64,000 bases of DNA from Leptospiraceae bacterium (GTDB lineage Bacteria; Spirochaetota; Leptospiria; Leptospirales; Leptospiraceae): positions 124,001-188,000 of the forward strand of contig JADJSX010000024.1 in NCBI GenBank assembly GCA_016711485.1, written 5' to 3'. Shown here one piece after another: positions 1 through 8,609 of the stretch. A model generated the notes under the pieces. The model made no database searches. It was not told the origin of the DNA and was given only the letters and a program-made list of their open reading frames with translations. How positions within the stretch are numbered: the stretch's first letter is position 1; every line of letters begins with the position of its first letter. Both the position numbers and the translations under genes were made by a program.

Positions 1-710
1 TTTTGTACCGCCATACAAGCATTAGCCAACTCTTCTAAAGAAGAATTCGGATTAGCCAAAATTTCTTTAAACATAGTATAGTCAGAGTCCTTTCCATTTT
101 CCAGAATCCATTGAATAGACATTTTCCTTAGTTCTTTATCATCTTTATAACCACGAAAAAAAGAGTCGTCTGGTTTTTTGGAATGTTTCATCAGTGCTTT
201 GAATGCAAGTAATCTGTCGGGAGACTTTTGATCTTCAATAATTTTCTGTAAAAAAATAGCAGTATCCGCATCTTCTGTTAACGGATAAAGGTCAAATAAT
301 TCTACTTTGTTTGCAGACAAAATTTCTTTTTTGTAAATGGAAATTAAATATTTCGAGTAACGGTTTGGTTTATTTTGAATTAAATTTTTGACTGCGGTTC
401 TAGTCATATGATCTTCAATAAATAAATCACAAATAACTTTATCCAATTTAGGATTATTGCATTCGCCGACTAAATAGATTCCAGCTTCTCTATTCCAATA
501 ATTGGAATCTTTTAAAAGTTTATCGATATACATTCCATCTTTGCATTCATTTTTCTTTAATAATTGTTTTCCTATTTCAATTTTATCGTCTGTAAATGTT
601 GCTTTTAAAATGGATTGGTATATTTTTTCCGATTCCGAATTTTGCGAAAATAAACTTGCAGTCGTAAACAGAAAAACTAAAAAGAATGGAATTGTCACAT
701 ATTTTATCAT
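1..710 (-). CDS. Exported protein of unknown function, 3' end cut by window edge
   Basis: I read this frame by eye on the minus strand. It starts at ATG 710 and stays open to base 1, giving about 236 codons with no stop, so the C-terminus lies outside the window. Residues 1-22 form a signal peptide (MIKYV, then a hydrophobic core ending TTASLFSQ). The rest is helical and charged, with short repeated helix-pair patterns (NPKLDKVICDLFIEDHMT; SPDRLLAFKALMKHS) that resemble HEAT-like repeats, but I cannot name a family. The start codon abuts the end of a MITE-like repeat. The repeat terminus reads AAGGTGAG about 6 bases before ATG, which makes a good Shine-Dalgarno. Being an exported protein is well supported; its function is unknown. 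Confidence 0.7.
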   Translation of the reverse strand, partial: MIKYVTIPFFLVFLFTTASLFSQNSESEKIYQSILKATFTDDKIEIGKQLLKKNECKDGMYIDKLLKDSNYWNREAGIYLVGECNNPKLDKVICDLFIEDHMTRTAVKNLIQNKPNRYSKYLISIYKKEILSANKVELFDLYPLTEDADTAIFLQKIIEDQKSPDRLLAFKALMKHSKKPDDSFFRGYKDDKELRKMSIQWILENGKDSDYTMFKEILANPNSSLEELANACMAVQ

Positions 711-881
711 TTATTAACTCACCTTACGCAAGGTGAGCCCAACGTTCAAGTGATGTTTGCACCTAGCGGTGGGCTTGCTGCCGCAGGCTATTGAATTTAT
801 TAATTCATTAACATTCTCTAATATTCTCAAAATCATCTTTGGCTCCTTAAATTATCAATTTTGCGTAAGGTCAGTTATTAA
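711..881. repeat. MITE-like repeat family 1, copy A
   Basis: This is a 164-bp unit flanked on both sides by TTATTAA (711-717 and 875-881), as for a 7-bp target duplication. Its ends are inverted: ACTCACCTTACGCAA on the left and TTGCGTAAGGTCAGT on the right. The middle has a GC-rich palindromic part (CACCTAGCGGTGGGC) and an AT-rich part. Copy B follows directly, sharing one TTATTAA. The unit contains no coding frame. Confidence 0.8.
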
Positions 882-1045
882 CTCACCTTACGCAAGGTGA
901 GCCCAACGTTCAAGTGATGTTTGCACCTAGCGGTGGGCTCGCCGCCGTGGGCTATTGATATTATTAATTCATTAGCAGTTTCTAATATTCTCAAGATTTT
1001 CCTTCTTTCCATAAATTACCAATTTTGCGTAAGGTGAGTTATTAA
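875..1045. repeat. MITE-like repeat family 1, copy B (tandem with copy A)
   Basis: This second 164-bp unit is flanked by TTATTAA at 875-881 and 1039-1045, exactly one unit length apart. The left half is nearly identical to copy A, while the right half has diverged (for example TTTCTAATATTCTC against TTCTCTAATATTCTC). The ends are ACTCACCTTACGCAA and TTGCGTAAGGTGAGT, a near-perfect terminal inverted repeat. It lies between two minus-strand genes. Confidence 0.8.
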
Positions 1046-1069
1046 ACTCCTTAACTTATTTTGGAATTT

Positions 1070-1831
1070 CTATAGACGATTTTTTGCTCGTTCTTTGTAT
1101 TCTTCAAATGGAAAAAGAGGAACTTCAGCAGCTCCAGGCTCACCCGAATCGGAGTATTCAAATGGATCGTCAATGTCTTGGATGAGACGATACATATATA
1201 CATAAATGAGTGTTACGAATCCAATTAAAATATATTCAGCGAGGACTGTTTTGAATTTTGAAATCAAAAGTAACACAATGATTGCGAAAATCAAAGTTTC
1301 AAGAAGAGCATATCCAGTAGCCAAAAAACTAGTTCTAGAAATAACGCTAATTCGACTTATGATTTTGCGAAGTGCATTTAATTCTCCCAGCATTCGAGTA
1401 GCATAACTAGTACCACCTGCTTCTTCCATTTTAAATATGACACTTTGGAGTTTCGAAATTGAGATAAAGATTTGTTCGTAAGAAATTTTTTTATAAAACC
1501 AATTCGATATATCCATAGTGACTTCGAACAAGGAAAGTTTCATTGTTTTTGAATCAAGTGTGGATTTACTGACTGCAGCCGTTACAATCGTTTCTTCGAT
1601 CGCTTCTAAAGTGCAAGCAAGTTCGGCCGGCAATTTTTCACTTTCTTTAAAATCAGCCATAGTTCCAGCCAACATAAATCCAACTAAAAAAATCCCCCCC
1701 GTTAAAACAAGTCCCACATCGGCAAACTCAATAACCCCTTCAAATCCTAATACGTTGTTTATCACATAATTTAATCCAATTACTCCAACCATATATGGAA
1801 TGCTTGATACCATTAACTTCCATTTAATCAT
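1070..1831 (-). CDS. DUF4239/bestrophin-like integral membrane protein
   Basis: A protein of about 253 aa with two N-terminal membrane segments (SSIPYMVGVIGLNYVI and VGLVLTGGIFLVGFMLAG), a cytoplasmic helical stretch, then two C-terminal segments (TLIFAIIVLLLISKF and ILIGFVTLIYVYMYRLI). It ends in IQDIDDPFEYSD, which resembles the 'DLDNPF' tail of DUF4239 bestrophin-like proteins; the family match is from pattern only. The open frame extends to a TTG at 1891, but that start has no ribosome site. ATG at 1831 is preceded by GAGGG at a good distance, so I chose it. It stands alone downstream of the repeat array. Ion-channel or transport function is possible but unproven. Confidence 0.7.
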   Translation of the reverse strand: MIKWKLMVSSIPYMVGVIGLNYVINNVLGFEGVIEFADVGLVLTGGIFLVGFMLAGTMADFKESEKLPAELACTLEAIEETIVTAAVSKSTLDSKTMKLSLFEVTMDISNWFYKKISYEQIFISISKLQSVIFKMEEAGGTSYATRMLGELNALRKIISRISVISRTSFLATGYALLETLIFAIIVLLLISKFKTVLAEYILIGFVTLIYVYMYRLIQDIDDPFEYSDSGEPGAAEVPLFPFEEYKERAKNRL

Positions 1832-2013
1832 TTTTACCCTCATTTGGCGTTTGACTTTGGGAATTATAGAGAATGCTATTTTTCTCGTCAATTGTAAAAT
1901 TCATTTGGGTTAGAAACTTAGAAAAATGAATTCCTTTTTTTTATTTTCACTTGATTAATAATCGCTTACGATTTCCAATTTTGTAAACTTGTTCCATCTT
2001 AAGGAAAAAAATT

Positions 2014-2817
2014 ATGAAACTAATATCACTTTTATCCCTTGTTTTTCTTTCCTCTTGTTCTAGTATTTTTTGGAGAGAGGCAAAATTGTTCCCGTTACTC
2101 AAGTATTCTGAATCTGGAAAAAAATTAGCTTATATCCGAATTTTTTACCAAGAAAAAAACTCTTGGAATCCACTCGACGGCACTACCAATAAAAAAAACT
2201 ATTCCACTCAAATCAGTTTAGCAGAAATACAATCTGATTTAAAATTAAAAAAAATAAAATCCTTAGAGAGACTTAATTTTTGGATATTACCCGAATCTCT
2301 TTATTATAACGAAGGAAAAGAACTTTTTGTATTTATTAACGGACTCAATTCCAATGAATACGGAACCAATAACCGAACGGTTTCCCTTTACGATCCAACA
2401 AATAAACAAATGAACAATCTTATTCAGAACCATAAAGAAATTAAAATTCCACTAACAATTTCTCTTTCGGCTGACGCATCTTTATTGGCAATTGTAAATG
2501 CTGATATAAATGAAAATGGATTTTTTCATAACTTCCATCTTCATATTCTCGACCTAAATGGAAAAACAATTCAATCGACTTTCCCTCTCCCCGATTGGCA
2601 AGACTCACCTACTGAATTCGAACTTGTTTGGTCCAAATCAGAGCCAGTTCTTTCGGTACATGCAAATTCAAAATTATTTACCATAAAAAATAAATCAATG
2701 ACAGAATCAAAATTTTCCGGCCCCTCCTTTGCGGATAATAAAAAGTTTGCGTATTCTCGATTATATAAATGGGAAGAATCCGACATTGAATTAGAAGGCA
2801 TCCAATTAGAAAAATAG
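2014..2817 (+). CDS. Putative lipoprotein, unknown function
   Basis: A 267-aa protein with a clear lipoprotein signal: MKLISLLSLVFLSSC, with the lipobox ending at Cys15. The mature part is rich in beta strand and has phrases such as SGKKLAYIRIFYQEKNSWNP, LSADASLLAIVNADINENG and DNKKFAYSRLYKWE. These look like TolB/WD40-type beta-propeller blades that read out values, but there are too few repeats to name the fold. ATG 2014 follows AAGGAAAA. It is divergent from the upstream membrane protein and shares no operon. I expect a cell-envelope location and do not recognise a function. Confidence 0.75.
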   Translation: MKLISLLSLVFLSSCSSIFWREAKLFPLLKYSESGKKLAYIRIFYQEKNSWNPLDGTTNKKNYSTQISLAEIQSDLKLKKIKSLERLNFWILPESLYYNEGKELFVFINGLNSNEYGTNNRTVSLYDPTNKQMNNLIQNHKEIKIPLTISLSADASLLAIVNADINENGFFHNFHLHILDLNGKTIQSTFPLPDWQDSPTEFELVWSKSEPVLSVHANSKLFTIKNKSMTESKFSGPSFADNKKFAYSRLYKWEESDIELEGIQLEK

Positions 2818-3171
2818 AAAATACATTAACTCAAAGTAACAAAGTAAGGCAAAAAAAAAGTCAGTTTTTCGGATAACGTATGTTTCAGTCACAGACATTT
2901 TTCATAATTTGAATTTATCTTTATTTGCTTTACTTTGTATAGATCAAGTAAAGCAAGGTAGAACGAGAATACTGCAGGCACTTTTTGAAGTACTGGTATT
3001 GAATTGAAGTTGACGAGTTACAAACCAAGATTTCCTTTGTATGATATTGGTGTATTTTGTTAAATTAATAACCTTTTCATTTCTTGCGTAAAGTAAATTA
3101 CCAATGCGACTTGACAAAGTCGCACAAGTTTACTGGATTCGTATGATAACAATCATTCTAATAAGGAAATT
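2818..3171. other. Intergenic stretch before the polysaccharide locus, with a small hairpin
   Basis: No gene was seen. At 3106-3123 there is a perfect 7-bp stem (GCGACTT / AAGTCGC) with a 4-base loop, about 50 bp before the first glycosyltransferase. It could be an operator or an attenuator. TTGACA lies inside this hairpin at 3111-3116 but has no well-spaced -10 box. The rest is AT-rich. Confidence 0.4.
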
Positions 3172-4098
3172 ATGCTGGCTCCTATAGTACTATTTGTCTA
3201 CAATCGCGCTAAACATACTCGTCAAACAATTGAAGCTTTGCAGCGAAATGAATTAGCTAAAGAAAGTGTTTTAATTATTTTTTCGGATGCCGCGAAGTCG
3301 CAACAACAAGAAGAGCCTGTCAATGAAGTACGCCAGTACATCCAACAGATTAACGGATTTAAGTCTGTTTCTATTGTCGAACGAGAAAAGAATTTTGGTT
3401 TAGCCAATTCTATTATTGATGGCGTGACTGCAATAGTAAATGAATATGGACGCATCATTGTGTTGGAAGATGATTTGATTGTTACGCCGCATTTTTTAGC
3501 CTTTATGAATCGTGCCCTCGATAAGTATGAAACCGAAACGCAGGTGATTCAAGTTTCCGGCTATATGTTTCCAATTACCATAGAGATTAAAGAAGATGCC
3601 TTATTTTTGCCTCTAACAACTTCATGGGGATGGGCAACCTGGAAACGTGCCTGGGAATTGTTTGACCCTGAAGCAAAAGGATATGCTCGTGTTAAAACTG
3701 ATTTGAAACTTCGCAAACAATTTAATCTGGATGGTGCTTATGATTATTTTTCAATGTTGGAAGCTCAATTGGCAGGGAAAGTTGACTCTTGGGCGGTGCG
3801 TTGGCAATTATCTTCCTTTTTGAATAATAAACTAACAGTTTATCCAAAAATCTCTCTGATTGTGAATGCCGGATTTGATGGTAGCGGAACACATGGTTTG
3901 GCACTAGGATTATTGACTCGCTCCAATACAAATGATGAGCTTGATTTAAAGGTATTTCCCGAAGAAATAAAAGTCAGCGATTCATGGAAAAAAGTTTGTC
4001 AGGCTCTAAAAACTCGTTGGACAATTCTGGACAGAATAAAAAGAAAAGTGTATTTAACTATTTCTCGTTTAATAAAAATTGCAGGTATAACAACTTGA
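3172..4098 (+). CDS. GT-A glycosyltransferase
   Basis: A 308-aa GT-A fold nucleotide-sugar transferase. The N-terminus (LAPIVLFVYNRAKHTRQTIEAL) is the usual first strand and helix. IIVLEDDLIVTPHFL near residues 95-110 holds the acidic metal-binding EDD, and SWGWATWKRAWELFD near 152-166 is the acceptor-side motif seen in this group of sugar transferases. It is the first gene of the polysaccharide locus, and the next gene overlaps its stop (TTGA). GC content looks higher than in genes after 8 kb. The specific donor and acceptor cannot be read from the sequence. Confidence 0.85.
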   Translation: MLAPIVLFVYNRAKHTRQTIEALQRNELAKESVLIIFSDAAKSQQQEEPVNEVRQYIQQINGFKSVSIVEREKNFGLANSIIDGVTAIVNEYGRIIVLEDDLIVTPHFLAFMNRALDKYETETQVIQVSGYMFPITIEIKEDALFLPLTTSWGWATWKRAWELFDPEAKGYARVKTDLKLRKQFNLDGAYDYFSMLEAQLAGKVDSWAVRWQLSSFLNNKLTVYPKISLIVNAGFDGSGTHGLALGLLTRSNTNDELDLKVFPEEIKVSDSWKKVCQALKTRWTILDRIKRKVYLTISRLIKIAGITT

Positions 4099-4668
4099 AT
4101 ATCCTAACTAAATTAAGAAGTGTGTACTATCAAAATAGATTTCAAACTTACGCCAAGTGCAATATTGGTGCGAACAGTTCAGTTAATTTCCGCAGAGTAT
4201 CTGGAAAACAAGATGTATTGTTAAGAATAGGAAATTCATCTATTATTGAAGGCTCCATTTTATTTGACCGGAATAATGCAGCTGTTTCGATAGGGGATAG
4301 AACCTTTATTGGCGGTCAATCTTTAATTGTATGCGCGGAAAAAATCGAAATCGGTAACGATGTTTTAATTTCATGGGGCTGTACCATTGTAGATCATAAC
4401 TCGCACGCAGTCGCTTGGGATGCTCGGAAAAATGATGTTATCGCTTGGAGCCAAGGCAAAAAAGATTGGTCTGAGGTAAAAATTAGCCCTGTTAGGATTA
4501 ATGATAGAGCATGGTTAGGATTTAACTCAATAATTTTAAAAGGAGTTACGATTGGAGAAGGCGCAATTATTGGTGCTGGAAGTGTTGTAACTAAAGATAC
4601 CAGCCTATACAATTGTTGCAGGAAATCCTGCGCGTATCATTCAGGAGATACCATTAAATGAGCGGTAA
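4095..4668 (+). pseudogene. Hexapeptide-repeat acyltransferase, frameshifted near its C-terminus
   Basis: A left-handed beta-helix acyltransferase of the maltose/galactoside O-acetyltransferase type: repeated hexads (IGNSSIIEGSILF, VSIGDRTFIGGQSLIV, IEIGNDVLISWGCTIVDHNSH, VTIGEGAIIGAGSVVTKD). The catalytic-type His sits in VDHNSH. The likely start is TTG 4095, overlapping the upstream stop. Read without correction, the frame ends at 4661 with an aberrant tail. Shifting one base at about 4601-4608 gives the canonical ending IVAGNPARIIQEIPLNER, stopping at 4668 and overlapping the next start. It is either a recent frameshift or a base-call error. If intact, it would O- or N-acetylate a polysaccharide sugar. 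Confidence 0.75.
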
Positions 4669-5470
4669 ATTTACCTCTTGGGAAGAATCTATCCAATGGC
4701 TGCGAAACCAACCAGACCAGCAGGAATTAGTCAAAGCGGCATTTTATGATGACCCATTGCCGGAAGCGGCAAAACGTTATGCAGATAGCAGTGAATGGGT
4801 AGCTGTAAGAACCTTTTTGCCTACTCAAAAAGGTTCGGTATTGGATGTAGGTGCTGGTCGAGGTATCGCTTCCTATGCTTTGGCTCGTGATGGCTGGCAA
4901 GTCACCGCATTAGAGCCAAATTCTAGTGACTTAGTGGGAGCGGGAGCTATCCGTTCCCTTTCCAAACAAACATCCCTTAAAATTGACGTTGTTGAAAACT
5001 GGGGAGAGTCATTGCCGTTTGCTGATTCCAGCTTTGAAGCTGTCCATTGTCGAGCAGTTTTGCACCATGCCCATGATTTGAAAAAACTCTGTTTTGAAAT
5101 TAATCGGGTTTTAAAACCTGGTGGTACGATGATTGCAACTAGAGAACATGTCATCAGTAACCCTAACGATAGGCATGAGTTTCTTAAAACACATCCCCTA
5201 CACTATTTATATGGAGGTGAGAATGCATATCTACTTGAAGAATATATCTACGCTATGAAAAATGCCGGAATGCAGATAAATCATGTTCTTAATCCTTTGG
5301 CTTCAGATATTAATCTGTATCCTTCAACAACCAAAGCTACAAAATCAAGAATAGCAGCTCGTTTGCATATTCCTGCATTCCTTATTCCAGACATAGCCCT
5401 ACAAATCTATGGGGCATTCAGTAATGTACCGGGAAGACTTTATAGCTTTGTAGCAAGGAAATGTCTTTAG
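4658..5470 (+). CDS. Class I SAM-dependent methyltransferase
   Basis: A 270-aa Rossmann methyltransferase of the Methyltransf_11 type. Motif I is SVLDVGAGRGIASYALARDG (about residues 58-78), followed by the acidic VTALEPN strand end, the LPFADSSFEAVHCRAVLHH motif near 125, and the post-motif LKPGGTMIATREHV. It overlaps the shifted end of the acyltransferase and its stop overlaps the start of the epimerase gene, so all are probably one transcript. Codon use and GC are richer than in the later cluster, as for its neighbours. The probable job is methylation of a sugar or glycan; the exact substrate is unknown. Confidence 0.85.
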   Translation: MSGKFTSWEESIQWLRNQPDQQELVKAAFYDDPLPEAAKRYADSSEWVAVRTFLPTQKGSVLDVGAGRGIASYALARDGWQVTALEPNSSDLVGAGAIRSLSKQTSLKIDVVENWGESLPFADSSFEAVHCRAVLHHAHDLKKLCFEINRVLKPGGTMIATREHVISNPNDRHEFLKTHPLHYLYGGENAYLLEEYIYAMKNAGMQINHVLNPLASDINLYPSTTKATKSRIAARLHIPAFLIPDIALQIYGAFSNVPGRLYSFVARKCL

Positions 5471-6387
5471 TGACAAAACAAGTTTTAATTACAGGTGCTG
5501 CTGGTTTTATAGGTCGACATGTCGCACGTGAATTTGCTAAACTCGGTGCGAATATTATCGGAATAGACCGAAGAGAATGGTCAGACTGGAAACAAAATGG
5601 TTTTTCGGCGTGGCATTGCAGTGATGTCACCCTTGACTCTCTAGTCGAATGCGCTGGCTCACCGGATCTGATTGTACATTGCGCTGGGGGAGCATCCGTT
5701 GAATTTTCATTGGAAGAACCTTATCTAAACTTTACTCAAACAGCAGATACAATGTTACAAGTATTGGAGTTTATGCGTCTACATTCGCCATCATCACAAC
5801 TGGTCTATTCTTCTAGTGCTGCCGTTTATGGACAGGTCAACTCATTGCCTATTGGAGAAGATGCTCCTTTACAACCGATTTCTCCCTATGGGGTATACAA
5901 AAAAATTACAGAAGAATTGTGCCAACTGTATGCAAATCAATATCAACTTTCGATAGCTATCGTACGTTTATTTTCTATTTATGGCGAAGGGCTGAAAAAA
6001 CAATTATTATGGGATGCTTGCAATAAACTGTTCAAAGGAGATTCAGAATTTTTCGGAACAGGAGAGGAAATTCGGGATTGGTTACATATTCGTGATGCAA
6101 CTAAACTTATTATTTTAGCCGCTGAACATGCCTCAACAAAATGCACTATTTTGAATGGAGGTAGTGGAGAAGGAACAAGTGTAAAAAATATATTACAAAT
6201 ACTTAATATACAACTAGGCTTAAATCGAAAAGTATACTTTTCAACTCAGCAGAAAAAAGGTGATCCTAGTGCCTATATTGCAAATGTTGATATTGCGAGA
6301 AGTTGGGGTTGGAATCCAGAAATTAAATGGCAACAAGGTGTTGCCGAATATGCAGCATGGTATAAAAAATGTCAACCGTTCGAGTAG
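5461..6387 (+). CDS. NAD-dependent epimerase/dehydratase (extended SDR)
   Basis: A 308-aa extended short-chain dehydrogenase. The glycine motif is GAAGFIGRHVAREF near residue 12. Catalytic-type SSSAAVYG and the YGVYKKITEE pattern (YxxxK) follow at about 115-150. The C-terminal substrate domain includes REIRDWLHIRDA-type residues (GEEIRDWLHIRDATK). Such enzymes epimerise, dehydrate or reduce nucleotide sugars. The gene starts inside the upstream methyltransferase gene (ATG 5461 before TAG 5470) and overlaps the following glycosyltransferase start at 6369. The exact nucleotide sugar cannot be deduced. Confidence 0.88.
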   Translation: MSLVTKQVLITGAAGFIGRHVAREFAKLGANIIGIDRREWSDWKQNGFSAWHCSDVTLDSLVECAGSPDLIVHCAGGASVEFSLEEPYLNFTQTADTMLQVLEFMRLHSPSSQLVYSSSAAVYGQVNSLPIGEDAPLQPISPYGVYKKITEELCQLYANQYQLSIAIVRLFSIYGEGLKKQLLWDACNKLFKGDSEFFGTGEEIRDWLHIRDATKLIILAAEHASTKCTILNGGSGEGTSVKNILQILNIQLGLNRKVYFSTQQKKGDPSAYIANVDIARSWGWNPEIKWQQGVAEYAAWYKKCQPFE

Positions 6388-7554
6388 GATTTGTTTTGGC
6401 TCAGGTGAATTGGCTTGGTGGGGTCAATTACTTTCGCAATTTGTTTTTGGCAATTCAACTTTTGCCTGAAGCAAAAATCCAACCCGTCGTTTTTGCCGGT
6501 ATGAATTCAGATGTGAGTGCCTTTGAAGGAATTGTAGAAATTGTACGAACACCAGTACTCGATCCTAAATCATTGCCTTGGATGGTAAGTCGATTTGCCG
6601 ACAAAATTTTCCCGAAACGAGATTATATATTTTATCATACACTAAAAAAACATAAAATAGACATACTGTCGCATTTCGGTAATCTTTGGAGAGATTGTTC
6701 TATCCCTTCCATTTGCTGGATTCCTGATTTTCAGCATGTTCATCTGCCCCATTTTTTTACCCAACAAGAAATAACACAAAGAAATATAGCGTTTTTAAAT
6801 CTAATTAATCGAAGTAGTGCTATTGTATTGAGTAGCGAAAATGCGTTAAATGATTTAAAAATATTTTGCCCCAGAATATAGCCCCCCGCATATATTTCGG
6901 TTTACGCCTAACGTAACCCAAGAATCAACATCTGCCATAAGCAAAAATTTTATTCAAAATCAATATGGACTGGATCGACCTTGGTTTCATGTACCCAACC
7001 AATTTTGGGCACATAAGAATCATGGAATAATTATTGATGCATTGTATAAACTCAAACAGCAAGGTAAAGATATTCTAGTCGTCTCCACGGGTAGCACTGA
7101 CGATTATAGAAATCCGGATTATTTTATTACTTTAAGAAAAAGAATTAACGAAGCTGGATTAGTTGAAAACTTTAAAATTTTAGGTGTACTACCTTACAAT
7201 GAAGTAATAGCTCTTATGCGATATTCGATAGCTGTAATAAATCCGTCAGAGTTTGAGGGATGGAGCACCACAGTGGAAGAAGCGAAATCTTTAGGAAAGA
7301 AAATACTTTTATCTAATATTTCTGTGCATCAAGAGCAGGCACCCCAAAGAGCTTACTTCTTCAAACCGGATGATGCAAATGAATTAGCAAAAGGAATGAT
7401 AATTGCTGCTGAGGAGTTTGATTCAGTATTTGAGGAAAAAACAACTCAACTACACCAAAACAATAATGTAAATCGATTACGTGAATTTGCAAAAATTACG
7501 AAAGAATTGTGCTTCAAGTGTATACTTCCTTTGCTAAAAAAGACAGATAATTGA
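6369..7554 (+). pseudogene. GT4-like glycosyltransferase split by a one-base frameshift
   Basis: The first part (6369-6881) begins MSTVRVGFVLAQVNWLGGVN, a GT-B N-domain start, and stops early. One surplus T in the TTTT near 6870-6873 causes this. Removing it restores LKIFAPEYSPPHIFRF and keeps the frame open to 7554. The second half holds the donor-site part: WFHVPNQFWAHKNH, ILVVSTGSTDDYRNPDY, and the GT4 E-x7-E signature in PSEFEGWSTTVEEAKSLGK. Total length corrected is about 395 aa, normal for GT4. It is either a recent pseudogene or a base-call error. Part two could start at ATG 7042 but would lack the acceptor domain. Confidence 0.82.
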
Positions 7555-7563
7555 ATTGGAAAT

Positions 7564-8105
7564 ATGCAGCAGGAAAATAAACAGATACATACTGAAATAA
7601 ATAAAGAAGTTACAAATTGGTATGCAGTATATACAAAACCAAGAGGCGAAAAAAAAGTTAAAGGAAGCTTTACATAAAAAATCAATTGAATGTTTTCTGC
7701 CATTAATTTCAGAAAAGAAAAATGGTCAGACAGAAACAAGATTGTATATAGTCCTCTTTTGCCTCTTATCTTTTTGTAAAAATTGATTATGCCAGAGATT
7801 CACTTTTGGTTTTACAGGAACCAAACTCGGTCCAGTTCGTAAATTACAATGGTAAACCGGCAAGCATTGAGGAAACAGATATAGAAATGATTCGGATGTT
7901 TCTTGAGGATTACCCTGATAAAATTAAATTGGAACAAGAATCCAAACTGAGGAAAGGAAATATTCTGGAAATAAAACAAGGACCTTTTGCTGGTAAAAAA
8001 GTATCTTTTGAAAGAATTAAAAATGAATACTATATTGTTGTCCAGTTGCCTATGCTCAATCGAACAATCCTAATGGAAGTAAAAAAAGAAGATCTATCGT
8101 TGTAA
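7564..8105 (+). pseudogene. NusG/RfaH-like antiterminator, three frameshifts
   Basis: An ATG at 7564 opens with an NGN domain (VTNWYAVYTKPRGEKKV) but meets a stop after about 36 residues. Three single-base corrections restore one frame: drop a base at about 7660-7664, add one in the A-run at about 7718-7722, and add a T at about 7763. The restored reading includes HKKSIECFLPLISEKKKW and VYSPLLPSYLFVKIDYARD. It then joins the clean last part (7806-8105), which holds a KOW-type domain, RKGNILEIKQGPFAGKKV. The corrected length is about 180 aa, normal for NusG paralogues such as RfaH/UpxY that promote transcription of polysaccharide operons. Whether it is functional or decayed is uncertain. Confidence 0.8.
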
Positions 8106-8201
8106 TACGAAAATCTAAAATACTACCGCATAAAAAATAGTTGTCAAAACTACTTACAGTAATTTACGTGTTCAGTAGTTGAACAGCTTCACAGGCAATG
8201 T

Positions 8202-8222
8202 GACTCACGCGGCGAAGCTATG
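8202..8222. repeat. Short shared motif GACTCAC-N-GCGAAGCTAT, copy 1
   Basis: The sequence TGACTCACGCGGCGAAGCTA recurs as GGACTCACCCTGCGAAGCTA at 12494-12513. Both copies lie in non-coding DNA 30-100 bp before a gene of the polysaccharide locus. The left part resembles the ACTCACC ends of repeat family 1. AGCTTC at 8185-8190 can pair with GAAGCT here, forming a weak stem. Confidence 0.45.
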
Positions 8223-8248
8223 TACCTACAGTTTTTATTTTGATTGCC

Positions 8249-8590
8249 ATGCTTTCAGACGATATACGCCACAAAATCTTTAAAGCCATTGCAGAAAATC
8301 CAGAAATAAACCAAAGAGATTTGGCTAATATTTTGGGTGTCAGTCTTGGAAAAACCAATTACTGTTTACAAGCACTTATGGAAAAAGGATGGATCAAGAT
8401 GCAGAACTTTAAAAACAATAAGAATAAACTAGCTTATACATATCTTTTAACTCCAACAGGTATTGAAGAAAAAGCCAAAGTCACAATTCGTTATTTGAAA
8501 AGAAAGATGGAAGAGTATGAAATACTGAAACATGAGATAGACGAACTTTCGAAAGAAACCCAAGATGTAAATTTATTTAAGGTAATTTAA
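8249..8590 (+). CDS. MarR-family EPS-associated transcriptional regulator
   Basis: A protein of about 113 aa with a winged-helix N-terminus ([33 protein letters not shown], then LEKGW-type wing [11 protein letters not shown]) and a C-terminal coiled-coil region ([23 protein letters not shown]). It matches the small MarR-like regulator commonly found at exopolysaccharide loci, usually next to a NusG-like gene as here. The frame also opens at TTG 8240, but ATG 8249 gives the family-typical start [10 protein letters not shown]. Its likely role is local control of the polysaccharide operon; no operator was identified. Confidence 0.8.
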   Translation: MLSDDIRHKIFKAIAENPEINQRDLANILGVSLGKTNYCLQALMEKGWIKMQNFKNNKNKLAYTYLLTPTGIEEKAKVTIRYLKRKMEEYEILKHEIDELSKETQDVNLFKVI

Positions 8591-8609
8591 ACAATTAGCA
8601 TAAAAAAAA

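Noticed and set aside
502..717. 71-codon plus-strand frame near the left end
   Set aside because: The minus strand here holds a longer frame with a clear signal peptide and ribosome site.
3111..3140. TTGACA ... TATGAT as a promoter for the polysaccharide locus
   Set aside because: The spacing is about 25 bases, too long for a standard promoter, and TTGACA lies in a hairpin.
7042..7554. Second half of the GT4 gene as an independent protein
   Set aside because: It would lack the acceptor domain and has no ribosome site; one-base correction joins it to the first half.
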